From an uncultured Clostridia bacterium (GTDB taxonomy: Bacteria; Bacillota; Clostridia; Oscillospirales; Ruminococcaceae): a stretch of 64,000 nucleotides of DNA. The position numbers and the translations under genes are program-made. The DNA lies in contig CAMDZD010000008.1 of the NCBI GenBank assembly GCA_945910815.1, forward strand, positions 1-64,000. Direction: 5' to 3'. Positions within the stretch are counted from its first letter, which is position 1; each line of letters opens with the position of its first letter. Positions 42,770-52,655 of this stretch are shown in pieces. The notes under the pieces are model-generated. The model saw nothing but the letters and a program-made list of their open reading frames with translations. It did not search any database and was not told the origin of the DNA.

Positions 42770-44656
42770 ATGAACAGCGAGGACATTAAAAAGAAAAGAA
42801 TACAGCTAAAAGACTTGTCACTGCCGGAGGATTTGAAAAACCTTGAAATACAGCAATGTAAAACTCTTTGTCATGAAGTGAGAAATATTCTTGTTTCGAC
42901 AGTCTCAAAAACTGGCGGACATCTTGCGTCAAATCTCGGAGCAGTCGAGCTTACACTTGCTCTGCACAGAAATTTCAGTTCGCCGGACGATAAAATAATA
43001 TGGGACGTTGGTCATCAGACATATACGCATAAAATACTTACGGGGAGAATGGATAAATTCTCAACCCTCAGACAGGAAAACGGCATATCAGGATTTCCCA
43101 AACCTGAGGAATCCGAGCATGATATATTTATAAGTGGTCACAGCAGTACTTCAATATCAGTTGCATGCGGTGTTGCGGAGGCTATGAAACTTCAGGGAAA
43201 GGATAACTATACAGTTGCCGTTATAGGTGACGGAGCTATGACGGGCGGAATGGCATACGAAGGACTTAACAATGCCGGAAAATCAAATAAAAATCTTATA
43301 GTGATTCTGAACGACAATGAAATGTCAATTTCAAAGAATGTCGGTTCGCTTGCAAAGTATCTTACATCTTTAAGGGGAAAGGAAAAATATCTCCATACCA
43401 AAAGAGCCGTAGAAAAAACTCTGATTAACATTCCTGTTGTGGGTATGCCGGTTGCAAGGGGAATTAAAAATTCAAAGGACGCTTTCAGGGACAGGCTTTT
43501 AAATAATACGCAGTGTACCATGTTTGAAGATATGGGCTTTATTTATCTCGGACCCGTTGACGGTCATGACATTGAGGCTCTTGATGAGGTTCTGCGTACT
43601 GCAAAGAGCTATAAAGCTCCGGTACTTGTGCATGTAAGTACAGTAAAGGGAAAGGGTTACCCTCCGGCAGAAAAAAATCCGGGGGAATTTCATGGAATTT
43701 CAAGATTTGATATAGTAACGGGAAATCCCGAAGTATCTCTTGAAAACAGTTATTCTTCCGTATTCGGAAAGGAGCTTGCGGAACTTGCCGGCAAAGATGA
43801 GCGTATATGTGCCGTTACTGCTGCTATGAAATATGGTACAGGCTTACAGTATTTCTGTGAAAAATACCGTGAAAGATTCTTTGATGTCGGAATTGCAGAG
43901 GAACATGCCGTTACATTTTCGGCAGGACTTGCCTCAATGGGATTTATTCCGGTATTTGCAGTATATTCAACATTTCTTCAGAGAGCATACGACCAGCTTA
44001 TGCATGATGCATCAATAAGCGGAGTTCATATAGTTCTCGGAATAGACCGTGCCGGAATTGTAGGCGAGGACGGTGAAACTCATCAGGGAATGTTTGACGT
44101 TCCTATGCTTATGTCAGTGCCGAATACAACAATATATTCGCCCTCATGCTATGATGAACTTAAAATGTGCCTTAATCAGGCAATATTCAAAGAAAAAAAT
44201 ATCACCGCTGTACGCTATCCGAGAGGCTGTGACAAAGCCGTATTTGACAAGTCAAATCTTAATCTTTCATATACTTTTACTGAAAACGATAATTCCGATA
44301 TACTTCTTGTATCATACGGAAGAATATATGATGAAGTCTATAAGGCACAGAGTATATTAAACGGTGACGGAATACCATGCAGTCTGCTTAAGCTTACGAA
44401 AATATTTCCGCTTGATACTGAAATAATTCAGAAATCGCTCGGATATAAAAAAATAATTTTCTTTGAGGAAAGCTATGGCGGTATATCGGTTCTTTTCGGA
44501 GACTTGTTACTTGAAAACGGATACAAGGGCGATTATATAAAAGTCAGTGCAGACGGATTTATAAAGCAGGCATCAATTAAAAGCTGTCTTGAAAAAATCG
44601 GTCTGACGTGTGAAAAAATAGTTGAACTTGTCAGAAAAAGGAGCTTTTCAGAATGA
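42770..44656 (+). CDS. dxs: 1-deoxy-D-xylulose-5-phosphate synthase
   Basis: A 628-residue thiamine-diphosphate enzyme, the first step of the MEP isoprenoid pathway (pyruvate plus glyceraldehyde 3-phosphate). ThDP/Mg motif GDGAMTGGMAYEGLNNAG; GHQTYTHKILTGR near the N-terminus; second-half EEHAVTFSAGLA with the catalytic Glu. Length is normal. The ATG follows a GGGAGGG site by 14 bases. Overlaps tlyA by four bases. Confidence 0.97.
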   Translation: MNSEDIKKKRIQLKDLSLPEDLKNLEIQQCKTLCHEVRNILVSTVSKTGGHLASNLGAVELTLALHRNFSSPDDKIIWDVGHQTYTHKILTGRMDKFSTLRQENGISGFPKPEESEHDIFISGHSSTSISVACGVAEAMKLQGKDNYTVAVIGDGAMTGGMAYEGLNNAGKSNKNLIVILNDNEMSISKNVGSLAKYLTSLRGKEKYLHTKRAVEKTLINIPVVGMPVARGIKNSKDAFRDRLLNNTQCTMFEDMGFIYLGPVDGHDIEALDEVLRTAKSYKAPVLVHVSTVKGKGYPPAEKNPGEFHGISRFDIVTGNPEVSLENSYSSVFGKELAELAGKDERICAVTAAMKYGTGLQYFCEKYRERFFDVGIAEEHAVTFSAGLASMGFIPVFAVYSTFLQRAYDQLMHDASISGVHIVLGIDRAGIVGEDGETHQGMFDVPMLMSVPNTTIYSPSCYDELKMCLNQAIFKEKNITAVRYPRGCDKAVFDKSNLNLSYTFTENDNSDILLVSYGRIYDEVYKAQSILNGDGIPCSLLKLTKIFPLDTEIIQKSLGYKKIIFFEESYGGISVLFGDLLLENGYKGDYIKVSADGFIKQASIKSCLEKIGLTCEKIVELVRKRSFSE

Positions 44657-45438
44657 ACCGTCTTGACAGGGAAGTATTTAAGCGTGGAATTTCTTCCAGC
44701 CGTGAACGTGCAACAGTTCTGATAAAGGGCGGAAATATTTCCGTAAACGGAAAAGTATGTATTAAACCGTCTTTCAGCGTTGAGGAATCCGATATTATTG
44801 AGCTCAGCGGTGATGATTTGAAATATGTAGGCAGGGGAGGGCTTAAACTCGAAAAGGCTCTTGCTGAATTTGATATATGCCTTGAAAATAAAATCTGTAT
44901 CGATATAGGTGCATCGACAGGCGGATTTACTGACTGTATGCTTAAAAACGGTGCATCAAAAATATATGCCGTTGACGTAGGTCACGGACAGCTTGCCGAA
45001 TCCCTTAAAAATAATCAGAAAGTTGTAAATCTTGAGGGTACTGACATCAGAAATCTTTCTGCAGGCGATTTTGAAAAGCCTGCCGATTTTATTTCAATAG
45101 ATGTATCTTTTATATCCCTTAAACAGATACTCCCGAAAGCTCTGGAACTTCTTTCGGCTGAGGGAATTATATCTGCTCTTATAAAGCCACAGTTCGAGGC
45201 TGGCAGACAGAATATCAGTAAGAATGGTATTGTTAAAGATAAAAAGACTCATATCCGCATACTTCAGGATATTGATTCCTTTTCACGCAGTATCGGTCTT
45301 TATCCCCATAAATATATATACTCTCCGGTCAGGGGAGGGAGCGGAAATATTGAGTATCTTGTTAAACTGACAAAATCATTCAGTGCGGATATTCCCGATT
45401 TTTCTGCACTGGTAAACGGAGCGTGGGAAGGTCTCTGA
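44653..45438 (+). CDS. tlyA: TlyA-family rRNA methyltransferase
   Basis: A 261-residue protein: an N-terminal S4 RNA-binding domain (RLDREVFKRGISSSRERATV and NISVNGKV) and an FtsJ-like Rossmann methyltransferase with DIGASTGGFTDCMLKNGASK as SAM site and DVSFISLKQILP. TlyA 2'-O-methylates 16S and 23S rRNA cytidines in mycobacteria; hemolysin activity is a historical label. Standard neighbour of dxs in Clostridia. The gene normally next in this operon, nadK, is displaced here by a restriction-modification pair. Confidence 0.93.
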   Translation: MNRLDREVFKRGISSSRERATVLIKGGNISVNGKVCIKPSFSVEESDIIELSGDDLKYVGRGGLKLEKALAEFDICLENKICIDIGASTGGFTDCMLKNGASKIYAVDVGHGQLAESLKNNQKVVNLEGTDIRNLSAGDFEKPADFISIDVSFISLKQILPKALELLSAEGIISALIKPQFEAGRQNISKNGIVKDKKTHIRILQDIDSFSRSIGLYPHKYIYSPVRGGSGNIEYLVKLTKSFSADIPDFSALVNGAWEGL

Positions 45439-45478
45439 TTTTTTATCAATATAATCTGGAAAAAGGTGTTTTTTATTA

Positions 45479-46489
45479 ATGTTGTCAATAGAATTGTTTG
45501 CCGGAGCAGGGGGGCTTGCCTTAGGTCTTGAACAGGCTGGATTTAATCATATAGGACTTGTTGAAATTGATAAATCAGCATCTGAAACCCTTAAAGCCAA
45601 CCGCCCTGAATGGAATGTGATTTGTGAGGATATAGCCGTTGTTTCTTCGGAAAATCTTGAGGAAAAATTTTCAGTTAAAAAAGGTATGCTTGATTTGCTT
45701 TCCGGAGGAGCTCCATGTCAGTCTTTCAGCTATGCGGGCAAGAGATTAGGTCTGAATGATGTAAGGGGTACAATGTTTTATTATTATGCCGAATTTCTCC
45801 ATAAGCTTCAGCCGAAAATGTTTTTGTTTGAAAATGTAAAGGGACTTTTAACTCATGATAAAGGCAGAACATATAAGATTATTCTTGATATTTTTGAAGA
45901 TGAGGGGTATAAAACACTTCACACTGTTATGAATGCATGGAATTACGGAGTTCCGCAGAAAAGGGAAAGACTTATAACAATCGGAATACGCAGTGACCTT
46001 GCAGATAAATGCAGTTTTGAATTTCCCTCTCCGCATTCATACAAGCCTGTAATAAGGGATATAAAGCTTGACGTAAATCCTTCTTCAGATGAATGTGCAA
46101 AATATTCCGAATATAAGGCATCTGTGTTTTCTCTTGTCCCACCGGGAGGTTACTGGAGAGATATTGACCCTGATGTTGCAAAAAAGTATATGAAAACATG
46201 CTGGGATATGGAAGGCGGAAGAACCGGAATTTTACGCCGTATCGGTCTTGATGAGCCTTGTCTTACTGTTCTTACAAATCCCGGAATGAAACAGACTGAC
46301 AGATGTCACCCGCTTGAAGTAAGACCCTTTTCATACAGAGAAAATGCCCGTATTCAGACATTCCCCGATACATGGAATTTCTGCGGAAAGCTTTCGGAAA
46401 AGTACAGACAAGTCGGAAATGCTGTTCCATGTAACCTTGCAAAGGAAATAGGGTTAAGTATAATTAAAACTTTAAAGGAGATGCGGTGA
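45479..46489 (+). CDS. DNA (cytosine-5) methyltransferase, likely GGNCC
   Basis: A 336-residue C5-methyltransferase with ordered motifs: I IELFAGAGGLALGLEQAG, IV GGAPCQSFSYAG (catalytic Cys80), VI FENVKG, VIII QKRERLITIG, IX around IQTFP and X QVGNAVPCNLA. The adjacent endonuclease is of the Eco47II family, so the target is predicted to be GGNCC. Stop and endonuclease start abut (TGA ATG), and the endonuclease ribosome binding site is inside this gene, so the methylase is made first. Inserted between tlyA and nadK. Confidence 0.95.
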   Translation: MLSIELFAGAGGLALGLEQAGFNHIGLVEIDKSASETLKANRPEWNVICEDIAVVSSENLEEKFSVKKGMLDLLSGGAPCQSFSYAGKRLGLNDVRGTMFYYYAEFLHKLQPKMFLFENVKGLLTHDKGRTYKIILDIFEDEGYKTLHTVMNAWNYGVPQKRERLITIGIRSDLADKCSFEFPSPHSYKPVIRDIKLDVNPSSDECAKYSEYKASVFSLVPPGGYWRDIDPDVAKKYMKTCWDMEGGRTGILRRIGLDEPCLTVLTNPGMKQTDRCHPLEVRPFSYRENARIQTFPDTWNFCGKLSEKYRQVGNAVPCNLAKEIGLSIIKTLKEMR

Positions 46490-47242
46490 ATGTTTTGTGA
46501 ACTGGATTTTATTTCTGAAAAAGACTTTGAGGAACATGTAAAAAACACTATAAAAGCATATAATAAGTCACTGGAAGCAATTGACCTGAAAAAATTCAAT
46601 TCAAATGTTATTGACCCTATAAAGCTTACTTTTGACAAAAATGTTTTCAGAAAAAGCTTTGAACAGATAATCAGTGATGAAATAAGCCGTCAGCGTGACA
46701 AGTCAAACAATAATGCAATAGGATATTTTCATCAGAATATTTTTCAGTATATAAAAAATTGTGAAGTCCCTAAATCCGGCTGGGACGTTATAGTTAATCT
46801 TGAGGATAAAACAAGAATTTATGTTGAAATGAAAAACAAGCATAACACTATGAATTCTTCGGCATCGCAGAAAATATATATACAAATGCAGAATCAGATA
46901 ATAAAAACTCCTTCTGATAAATGTTTTCTTGTTGAGGCAATTGCTCCTAAGTCAAGAAACATTCCATGGGGTTGCAGTGTAAACGGTCAGCACGTTGAAA
47001 GCGAAAGGATAAGGCGTGTATCTATGGATAAATTCTATGCTGTGGTTACCGGTGACAGCACGGCATTTTACAAAATGTGCATGAAGTTACCGGAAACGAT
47101 TGAAAAAGTTATAGCCGGAAATAAAAGCCTTTCAGTCGGAAAAGACACCGTTCTTGATGAACTTCTGAAAACGGACAGGGATATTCAGAAAGCATTGTAT
47201 AAGCTTGCATTTAATTCCTATGACGGTTTTAATTTTTGTTAA
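46490..47242 (+). CDS. Eco47II-family type II restriction endonuclease
   Basis: A 250-residue endonuclease that resembles the Eco47II family (GGNCC cutters such as Eco47II and Sau96I). Conserved stretches are DEISRQRDKSNNNAIGYFHQ, the GWDV...IYVEMKNKHNTMNSSAS segment, which holds the probable PD-(D/E)XK active site (Asp in GWDV, Glu and Lys in VEMKNK), and RRVSMDKFYAVVTGD. The family and specificity are by recognition, not search. Directly follows its methylase, separated by 21 bases from nadK. Confidence 0.88.
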   Translation: MFCELDFISEKDFEEHVKNTIKAYNKSLEAIDLKKFNSNVIDPIKLTFDKNVFRKSFEQIISDEISRQRDKSNNNAIGYFHQNIFQYIKNCEVPKSGWDVIVNLEDKTRIYVEMKNKHNTMNSSASQKIYIQMQNQIIKTPSDKCFLVEAIAPKSRNIPWGCSVNGQHVESERIRRVSMDKFYAVVTGDSTAFYKMCMKLPETIEKVIAGNKSLSVGKDTVLDELLKTDRDIQKALYKLAFNSYDGFNFC

Positions 47243-47263
47243 ATAAAAATACGGAGAAATTAT

Positions 47264-48124
47264 ATGAGAGTTGCAGTAAATTTTAATCCCGAAAAGAATA
47301 ATGCTCCCGAATGTGCCGAAAAGGTATGTGAGATACTTCTGAAGGACGGTGCAGAGGTATCAGTAAATCCGGCATATAAGGAAAGATTTTCAAAATATAA
47401 AAATATCATATTTGAACCGTTAAGCGAATCGGCAGAGAAATCTGATTTTGCAGTAGCGATAGGCGGAGACGGAACTATGCTCCGGTGTGCAAAGAAGATA
47501 ATCGGGTGCAATGCGAAGATGATAGGAATAAATACGGGTAGACTCGGATTTATGGCAAGTCTTGAATCCGACTGTCTTGAAAAGCTTCTTCTGTTAAAAA
47601 GCGGTCAGTTTGAGATTACTGAAAGAATGTTGCTTCATGGCATACTTCATGATGAAACAAGAATATACGAATTTGATGCTCTGAATGATATAAATGTAAG
47701 CGGTATGTATTCAAAAATATGCGATTTCAGTCTTTATTCCGGAAACTATCAGCTTGGAAACTACCGTGCAGACGGAATAATATTCAGTACTCCGACAGGT
47801 TCAACGGCTTATGCACTTTCAGCAGGAGGTCCTGTTATTGAACCTGATTTGGAATGTATTGAAATGAATCTTATATGTCCTCATTCGCTTTTTTCAAGAG
47901 CAATGCTTTTTTCTCCGGAAAGAACTCTTACACTTTTATGCAAATCCTCAAGCGAGGAATCCCCCTTATATATGAGCTTTGACGGTGAAACTCCGTTAAA
48001 GGTCAGCAGTAACAGCAGAATTGAAATTTCAAAAAGCAGATATAAAATTCCTTTTGTGGATTTTGAATCTAAAAATGCTTTTCATGAATCACTTTCAAAA
48101 AAACTTATGCAGTCGATAAAATAG
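47264..48124 (+). CDS. nadK: NAD kinase
   Basis: A 286-residue enzyme phosphorylating NAD to NADP. The catalytic GGDGTMLRCA (with the Asp of GGDG) and INTGRLGFMASLE motifs are present, as are TPTGSTAYALSAGGP and the YMSFDGE end. Resumes the housekeeping operon after the restriction-modification pair; 14 bases before argR. Confidence 0.96.
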   Translation: MRVAVNFNPEKNNAPECAEKVCEILLKDGAEVSVNPAYKERFSKYKNIIFEPLSESAEKSDFAVAIGGDGTMLRCAKKIIGCNAKMIGINTGRLGFMASLESDCLEKLLLLKSGQFEITERMLLHGILHDETRIYEFDALNDINVSGMYSKICDFSLYSGNYQLGNYRADGIIFSTPTGSTAYALSAGGPVIEPDLECIEMNLICPHSLFSRAMLFSPERTLTLLCKSSSEESPLYMSFDGETPLKVSSNSRIEISKSRYKIPFVDFESKNAFHESLSKKLMQSIK

Positions 48125-48138
48125 GCGGTAAAGCTATC

Positions 48139-48600
48139 ATGGAAAAATCAGATAAGATGTGCGAATCAAGATATGATGCTATTATAAAAATTGTATCCGA
48201 ACAGAAAATATCAAATCAGGAAGTTCTGCTTGAACGCCTTAAGGAACTCGGATACAAGGCAACGCAGTCAACAGTTTCAAGGGATATTAAAAGGCTTGGA
48301 ATAATAAAAGCCTCTGATGATGAGGGTGTTGTAAGATATATGACCTCATCTGTTAATTTTACTGACCAGAGCATATTTAAAGTGGCGATTAAAGGTGCGG
48401 ACTATGCAGGGCATACAGCCGTTATAAAATGCAGGACAGGCACTGCACAGGCAGTATGTGCGTTGCTTGATACTATGGATTGTCCGGATATTGTGGGAAC
48501 TCTTGCCGGAGATGATACAATTTTTGTGCTTATGCGTACTGAAAACGATGCAAGGCATCTTGTGAAAAAATTCAGAAAAGAACTTCAGCTCAATGATTGA
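48139..48600 (+). CDS. argR: Arginine repressor ArgR
   Basis: A 153-residue hexameric regulator. N-terminal winged helix (RYDAIIKIVSEQKISNQEVL and ATQSTVSRDIKRLGI) binds ARG boxes; the C-terminal domain (GTAQAVCALLDTMDCPDIVGTLAGDDTIFVL, shown only for its GDDTIFVL arginine-binding loop) senses L-arginine. Conserved neighbour of recN in Firmicutes (ahrC). Twelve bases to recN. Confidence 0.95.
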   Translation: MEKSDKMCESRYDAIIKIVSEQKISNQEVLLERLKELGYKATQSTVSRDIKRLGIIKASDDEGVVRYMTSSVNFTDQSIFKVAIKGADYAGHTAVIKCRTGTAQAVCALLDTMDCPDIVGTLAGDDTIFVLMRTENDARHLVKKFRKELQLND

Positions 48601-48612
48601 CGGAGGAAAAAA

Positions 48613-50277
48613 ATGCTAAAGGAAATATATATAAAAAATCTTGCCGTAATCAAAGAGGCTGTCATACCTCTTTCGGATAAACTTAACATATTTACAGGTG
48701 AAACAGGTGCGGGGAAATCCATACTTATAAACGGAATCAATGCTGTTATGGGAAACAGATGCAGTAAGGATTTAGTCAGAACAGGCTGTGACAAGGCAGT
48801 TATAACGGCTCTTTTTACTGAACTTGATTCGGATATTCTCTCAAAGCTTGATGAACTCGGAATATCTCATGAAAACAACGAAATTACTCTGACAAGGGAA
48901 ATAAATTCAGACGGAAGAAGTACAGCAAGAATAAATTCAAGAACTTCTTCCGCCTCTGTTCTTAAGGAAATAGGAAATCTGCTTATAAATATTCACGGAC
49001 AGCACGATAATCAGATACTTATGGACAGCGAAAAGCATATAAAAATACTTGACAGTTTCGGCGGAATATCAGAACTTCTTGAAGATTATCAGGAAAGCTT
49101 CCGTAAGCTTCAGGCTTCCGCAAGGAAACTCGGAGAACTCAGAAAAATTGAACATTCAAAAGCTGAAAGGTCACGCTATCTCAATACCGTTATTGATGAA
49201 ATAGGCAGTCTTGAACTTTCAGAAGATGAAGAAATTTCACTTGAAAAGGAATACCGTGTTGCCGGAAATGCCGAAAATATAATAAAATCTCTCCGCCATG
49301 CGGTTCAGTTTCTGAACGGTGACGGCTTTGCTGTTGAACTTGTTGAAAATGCCGAAAGCGAACTTGAGGAATATTCCGAAAACAAGGAAATATCACAGCT
49401 TTTTGAAAGGCTTTCAGCCGTTGAGATAGAACTTTCGGATATATCATCGGAATTAGTTTCTCTTTGCGATAAAACTGAACTCGATTCACAGCGTCTTGAA
49501 TATCTCCGTCAGAGACTCGGGGAAATAAACCGTCTTAAAAAGAAATATATGTGTGATTTCGGCGGTCTTATAAAACTCTATAACGATTCTGTTGCTGAAT
49601 ATGATATGCTTGAAAATTCCTCTGATACTCTGCAGAAGCTTATTCAGGAAAAGGAAACACTTCTCCATGAAACTACTGAAAAAGCTAAGAAATTATCCGA
49701 ATCCCGTGAAAAATCCGCTGAAATTTTCATAGCAAAAGTAACAGCGGAACTCGAATTTCTCAATATGCCCGATGTATCTTTGAAAATCCGTCACGAAAAG
49801 GGAAAGCTGACTCTTAACGGTATGGATACTATGGAAATACTTATATCAGCAAACAGGGGAGAAGAACCTAAGCCCGTATCAAAAATAGCATCAGGCGGTG
49901 AACTTTCAAGAATTATGCTTGCACTTAAAAGTATACTTGCCGAAAAGGACAGTATTCCGACTATGATTTTTGATGAAATCGATACAGGTGTAAGCGGAAG
50001 AACTGCACAGAAAATAGGTATAAAACTCCGTGAAATAGGAAAGGTAAGACAGGTTATATGTGTAACCCACCTTTCACAGATTGCCGTTATGGCGGATAAT
50101 CACCTTCTTATAGAAAAAAATACTATTGATGACCGTACCGAAACAAATGTATATCAGCTTGATTTTAAGGGCAGAGTTGTCGAAATAGCAAGAATTATGG
50201 GTGGTGAAAATCCCAGCAGTCTTATGCTTGAAACTGCTGAAGCTGAAATTCTTAAAGTAAAGGAGATTGAAAAATGA
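48613..50277 (+). CDS. recN: DNA repair protein RecN
   Basis: A 554-residue SMC-like ATPase acting early in double-strand break repair. Walker A GETGAGKS is near residue 30; a coiled coil with broken heptads spans about 150-370; the ABC signature is ASGGELSRIMLALKS and Walker B is TMIFDEIDTGVSGRTAQ. Normal length. Overlaps the phosphatase gene by four bases. Confidence 0.96.
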   Translation: MLKEIYIKNLAVIKEAVIPLSDKLNIFTGETGAGKSILINGINAVMGNRCSKDLVRTGCDKAVITALFTELDSDILSKLDELGISHENNEITLTREINSDGRSTARINSRTSSASVLKEIGNLLINIHGQHDNQILMDSEKHIKILDSFGGISELLEDYQESFRKLQASARKLGELRKIEHSKAERSRYLNTVIDEIGSLELSEDEEISLEKEYRVAGNAENIIKSLRHAVQFLNGDGFAVELVENAESELEEYSENKEISQLFERLSAVEIELSDISSELVSLCDKTELDSQRLEYLRQRLGEINRLKKKYMCDFGGLIKLYNDSVAEYDMLENSSDTLQKLIQEKETLLHETTEKAKKLSESREKSAEIFIAKVTAELEFLNMPDVSLKIRHEKGKLTLNGMDTMEILISANRGEEPKPVSKIASGGELSRIMLALKSILAEKDSIPTMIFDEIDTGVSGRTAQKIGIKLREIGKVRQVICVTHLSQIAVMADNHLLIEKNTIDDRTETNVYQLDFKGRVVEIARIMGGENPSSLMLETAEAEILKVKEIEK

Positions 50278-50810
50278 AGATATATTCCACACGCCACGGG
50301 CAGACAGATTATAATCTCAAAGATATGATTCAGGGAACTACTGACAATGAACTGAACGATACAGGAATTGCCCAGGCCTATGAGCTTGCGGAAAAAGTAA
50401 GTCGGAAAGCTGATATTGATTTTATAATTTCATCACCTATGAAAAGAGCATACCGCACAGCGTGTATAATTTCTGAAAAAAACGGTCTTGATATAATAAC
50501 TGATGAAAGATTTCGTGAATGGGATTACGGACGCTATGAGGGAATGCCTCGGACTGCTTCGGGATTTGCGGAAAATAAAAGTCAGTTCGGAGTCAGAATG
50601 GGTGTTGACGGTGAATCTGTTTTACAGCTTGCACACCGTGTATATTCTGCACTTGATGATATAATAAAAAATTATCCGGATAAAAATGTACTTGTAGTAT
50701 GCCATGGCGGTGTATGCAGGATTATTGAAACATATTTCCATGACCTTGCGACCGAAGATTATAATAACTGGTTTATGGGAAACTGTGAGCTTATTGAATA
50801 TAATATTTAA
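50274..50810 (+). CDS. Histidine phosphatase (phosphoglycerate mutase-like)
   Basis: A 178-residue branch 1 histidine phosphatase. The catalytic STRHGQTDYN (His8) and VCHGGVCR (second His) motifs, plus FREWDYGRYEG with its Glu, are intact. Substrate unknown; relatives include cofactor-dependent phosphoglycerate mutase and alpha-ribazole phosphatase. The short length favours a phosphatase. Coupled to recN. Confidence 0.9.
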   Translation: MKIYSTRHGQTDYNLKDMIQGTTDNELNDTGIAQAYELAEKVSRKADIDFIISSPMKRAYRTACIISEKNGLDIITDERFREWDYGRYEGMPRTASGFAENKSQFGVRMGVDGESVLQLAHRVYSALDDIIKNYPDKNVLVVCHGGVCRIIETYFHDLATEDYNNWFMGNCELIEYNI

Positions 50811-50828
50811 AATCAAGGGGGGATATTT

Positions 50829-52649
50829 ATGAAAACAGGAATTGACTATTATCCGGAACAGCGTAGCAAGTCAGCAATGCAGAGAGATGCCGAGCTTATG
50901 GCAAAAACAGGTATAAAGCTTGTAAGAATGGGTGAAAAATCGTGGTGCAGGCTTGAACCGCATAACAATAATTTTTCATTTGAATGGCTTGATGAGGCAA
51001 TATCCATATTTTCAAGATACGGAATGGGAATAGTTCTTAAAATTCCTGCCGGAAAACCTCCCCGGTGGCTGAAACAGAAAGCAGAAAGCATATGTCTTAA
51101 TTCTCCGGATATTCTTCAGTATACAAGCCGTTTCATTGATGAATTTACAAAGCATTATTCACAGAACAAGGCAATTGCGGGAATACATATTGACTGTACT
51201 CTTGATATATGCAATTGTAAGAACTGCCGTTCTGAGTTTATACAGTGGCTTAAAGACAGATACGACAGTATTGCAAATCTCAACAAGTCATTCGGAACTG
51301 TTGCGGACGGTATCGAATATACTGAATGGGAACAGGTTGCGGAGGAAAAGGAAAAAAGCCCCTCCCTTAAGCTTGCATATTATCGCTTTGCATCGGAATG
51401 TCGCAGAAAATACATAAATTTTCAGGGGGCTGTCGCAAAAAAAAATATGCCGAAAATACCGCTTGAAGTTTCGGTACATGCCGGCACAGATTTTTATTAT
51501 GAATGTAACTGTATGAAATACGCATGCACTGAACATTTTCCGGAAGATGACGGATTCAATAATTTCAGATACGACCTTGCAAGAGGAATCCTTGACAGAA
51601 ATTTTATAGTTTCACAGAAATTCGGCAAATCCATACCACGCCCGAATGTTCTGAAGGGAAGTGCGGTTCAGGCATTTTCGCATGGTGCTGATACAATATA
51701 TTACAAGTGGAATACAGCTCTTTCGGGTGAGGATATGTTTGATTACGGTCTTATTGACCATAGCGGTATACCGTCAAGATGTTTCTTTGAGTTTTCGGAA
51801 TTCTGCAAAATGGCTATGCGACTGGAAACTATAAACAGTACAGTTATAAAATCGGAAATTGCATTTCTTTACTCTCCGGAAAGTGAATTTGCGTTCGGAC
51901 TGCACGAAGATTTTCCGTATATAAGGCAGATTATGAAATTCTATTCATCATTCAGAAAATACGGTGCAAACGTTGATGTTATCAATCCTAAAAAAGACCT
52001 TCTGGGATATTCGCTTGTAATAGCTCCATGTATGTATGTGAATGACAAGGCTGTTACAGAAAATATATACAGATATGTTATTAACGGCGGTACGCTTGTT
52101 ATGACTTCAAGAAGCGGGGTAAAGGATTATGAAAACAATTGTATTCCCGAACATCTTCCGACCGTATTCAGAGAATTGGTCGGTGCGGAGGTTATAGAAT
52201 ATGACCGCATTGCCGAAAATCAGAGCATATCTGATTATTCCGGACAGATTTTCAAGTGTTCTGAATGGTGCGACATTTTAAAATTAAATACGGCAAGGGC
52301 ATATGCGGAATACAATAATAATTATTATATGGGCTGTCCTGCTTTAACAGTAAACGATTACTGCAAGGGCAAAGTCTACTATATCGGAACTGTTCCCGAT
52401 GATAATTTCTGTATGGATTTTGTCGGAAAGCTTATGAAATATCACAGTATACCACGATTGCAGGGTATGCCGGACGGAATAGAAGTCACAACACGCACAA
52501 ACGACAAGGATATATTTATAATATTTTTCAATAATTCTTCCGAAAATCAGATAATAGAACTTCCGAAAGCTATGTACAGCGTTATCGACAGCAGAGGAAA
52601 GCAGAAAATAGAGCTTGCCCCGTATGATGCCGATATATTAAGAACATAA
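50829..52649 (+). CDS. GH42-fold protein, probable pseudoenzyme
   Basis: A 606-residue protein with the three-domain layout of GH42 beta-galactosidases: TIM barrel (1 to about 345; GIDYYPEQ at the start, CNCKNCRSEFIQWLKDRYDS), Rossmann-like middle domain (about 350-510; SLVIAPCMYVND) and small beta domain. However, the acid/base motif IDNE reads IDCT (residues 121-124), putting Thr124 where Glu should be. The nucleophile segment LME reads VSQ, putting Gln263 in place of Glu. Both catalytic carboxylates therefore seem lost. It may bind galactosides or have another role. No signal peptide. Last gene of the rightward operon. Confidence 0.8.
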   Translation: MKTGIDYYPEQRSKSAMQRDAELMAKTGIKLVRMGEKSWCRLEPHNNNFSFEWLDEAISIFSRYGMGIVLKIPAGKPPRWLKQKAESICLNSPDILQYTSRFIDEFTKHYSQNKAIAGIHIDCTLDICNCKNCRSEFIQWLKDRYDSIANLNKSFGTVADGIEYTEWEQVAEEKEKSPSLKLAYYRFASECRRKYINFQGAVAKKNMPKIPLEVSVHAGTDFYYECNCMKYACTEHFPEDDGFNNFRYDLARGILDRNFIVSQKFGKSIPRPNVLKGSAVQAFSHGADTIYYKWNTALSGEDMFDYGLIDHSGIPSRCFFEFSEFCKMAMRLETINSTVIKSEIAFLYSPESEFAFGLHEDFPYIRQIMKFYSSFRKYGANVDVINPKKDLLGYSLVIAPCMYVNDKAVTENIYRYVINGGTLVMTSRSGVKDYENNCIPEHLPTVFRELVGAEVIEYDRIAENQSISDYSGQIFKCSEWCDILKLNTARAYAEYNNNYYMGCPALTVNDYCKGKVYYIGTVPDDNFCMDFVGKLMKYHSIPRLQGMPDGIEVTTRTNDKDIFIIFFNNSSENQIIELPKAMYSVIDSRGKQKIELAPYDADILRT

Positions 52650-52655
52650 TTACAA

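Noticed and set aside
50829..52649. Active beta-galactosidase annotation
   Set aside because: Both expected catalytic glutamates appear replaced (Thr124, Gln263).
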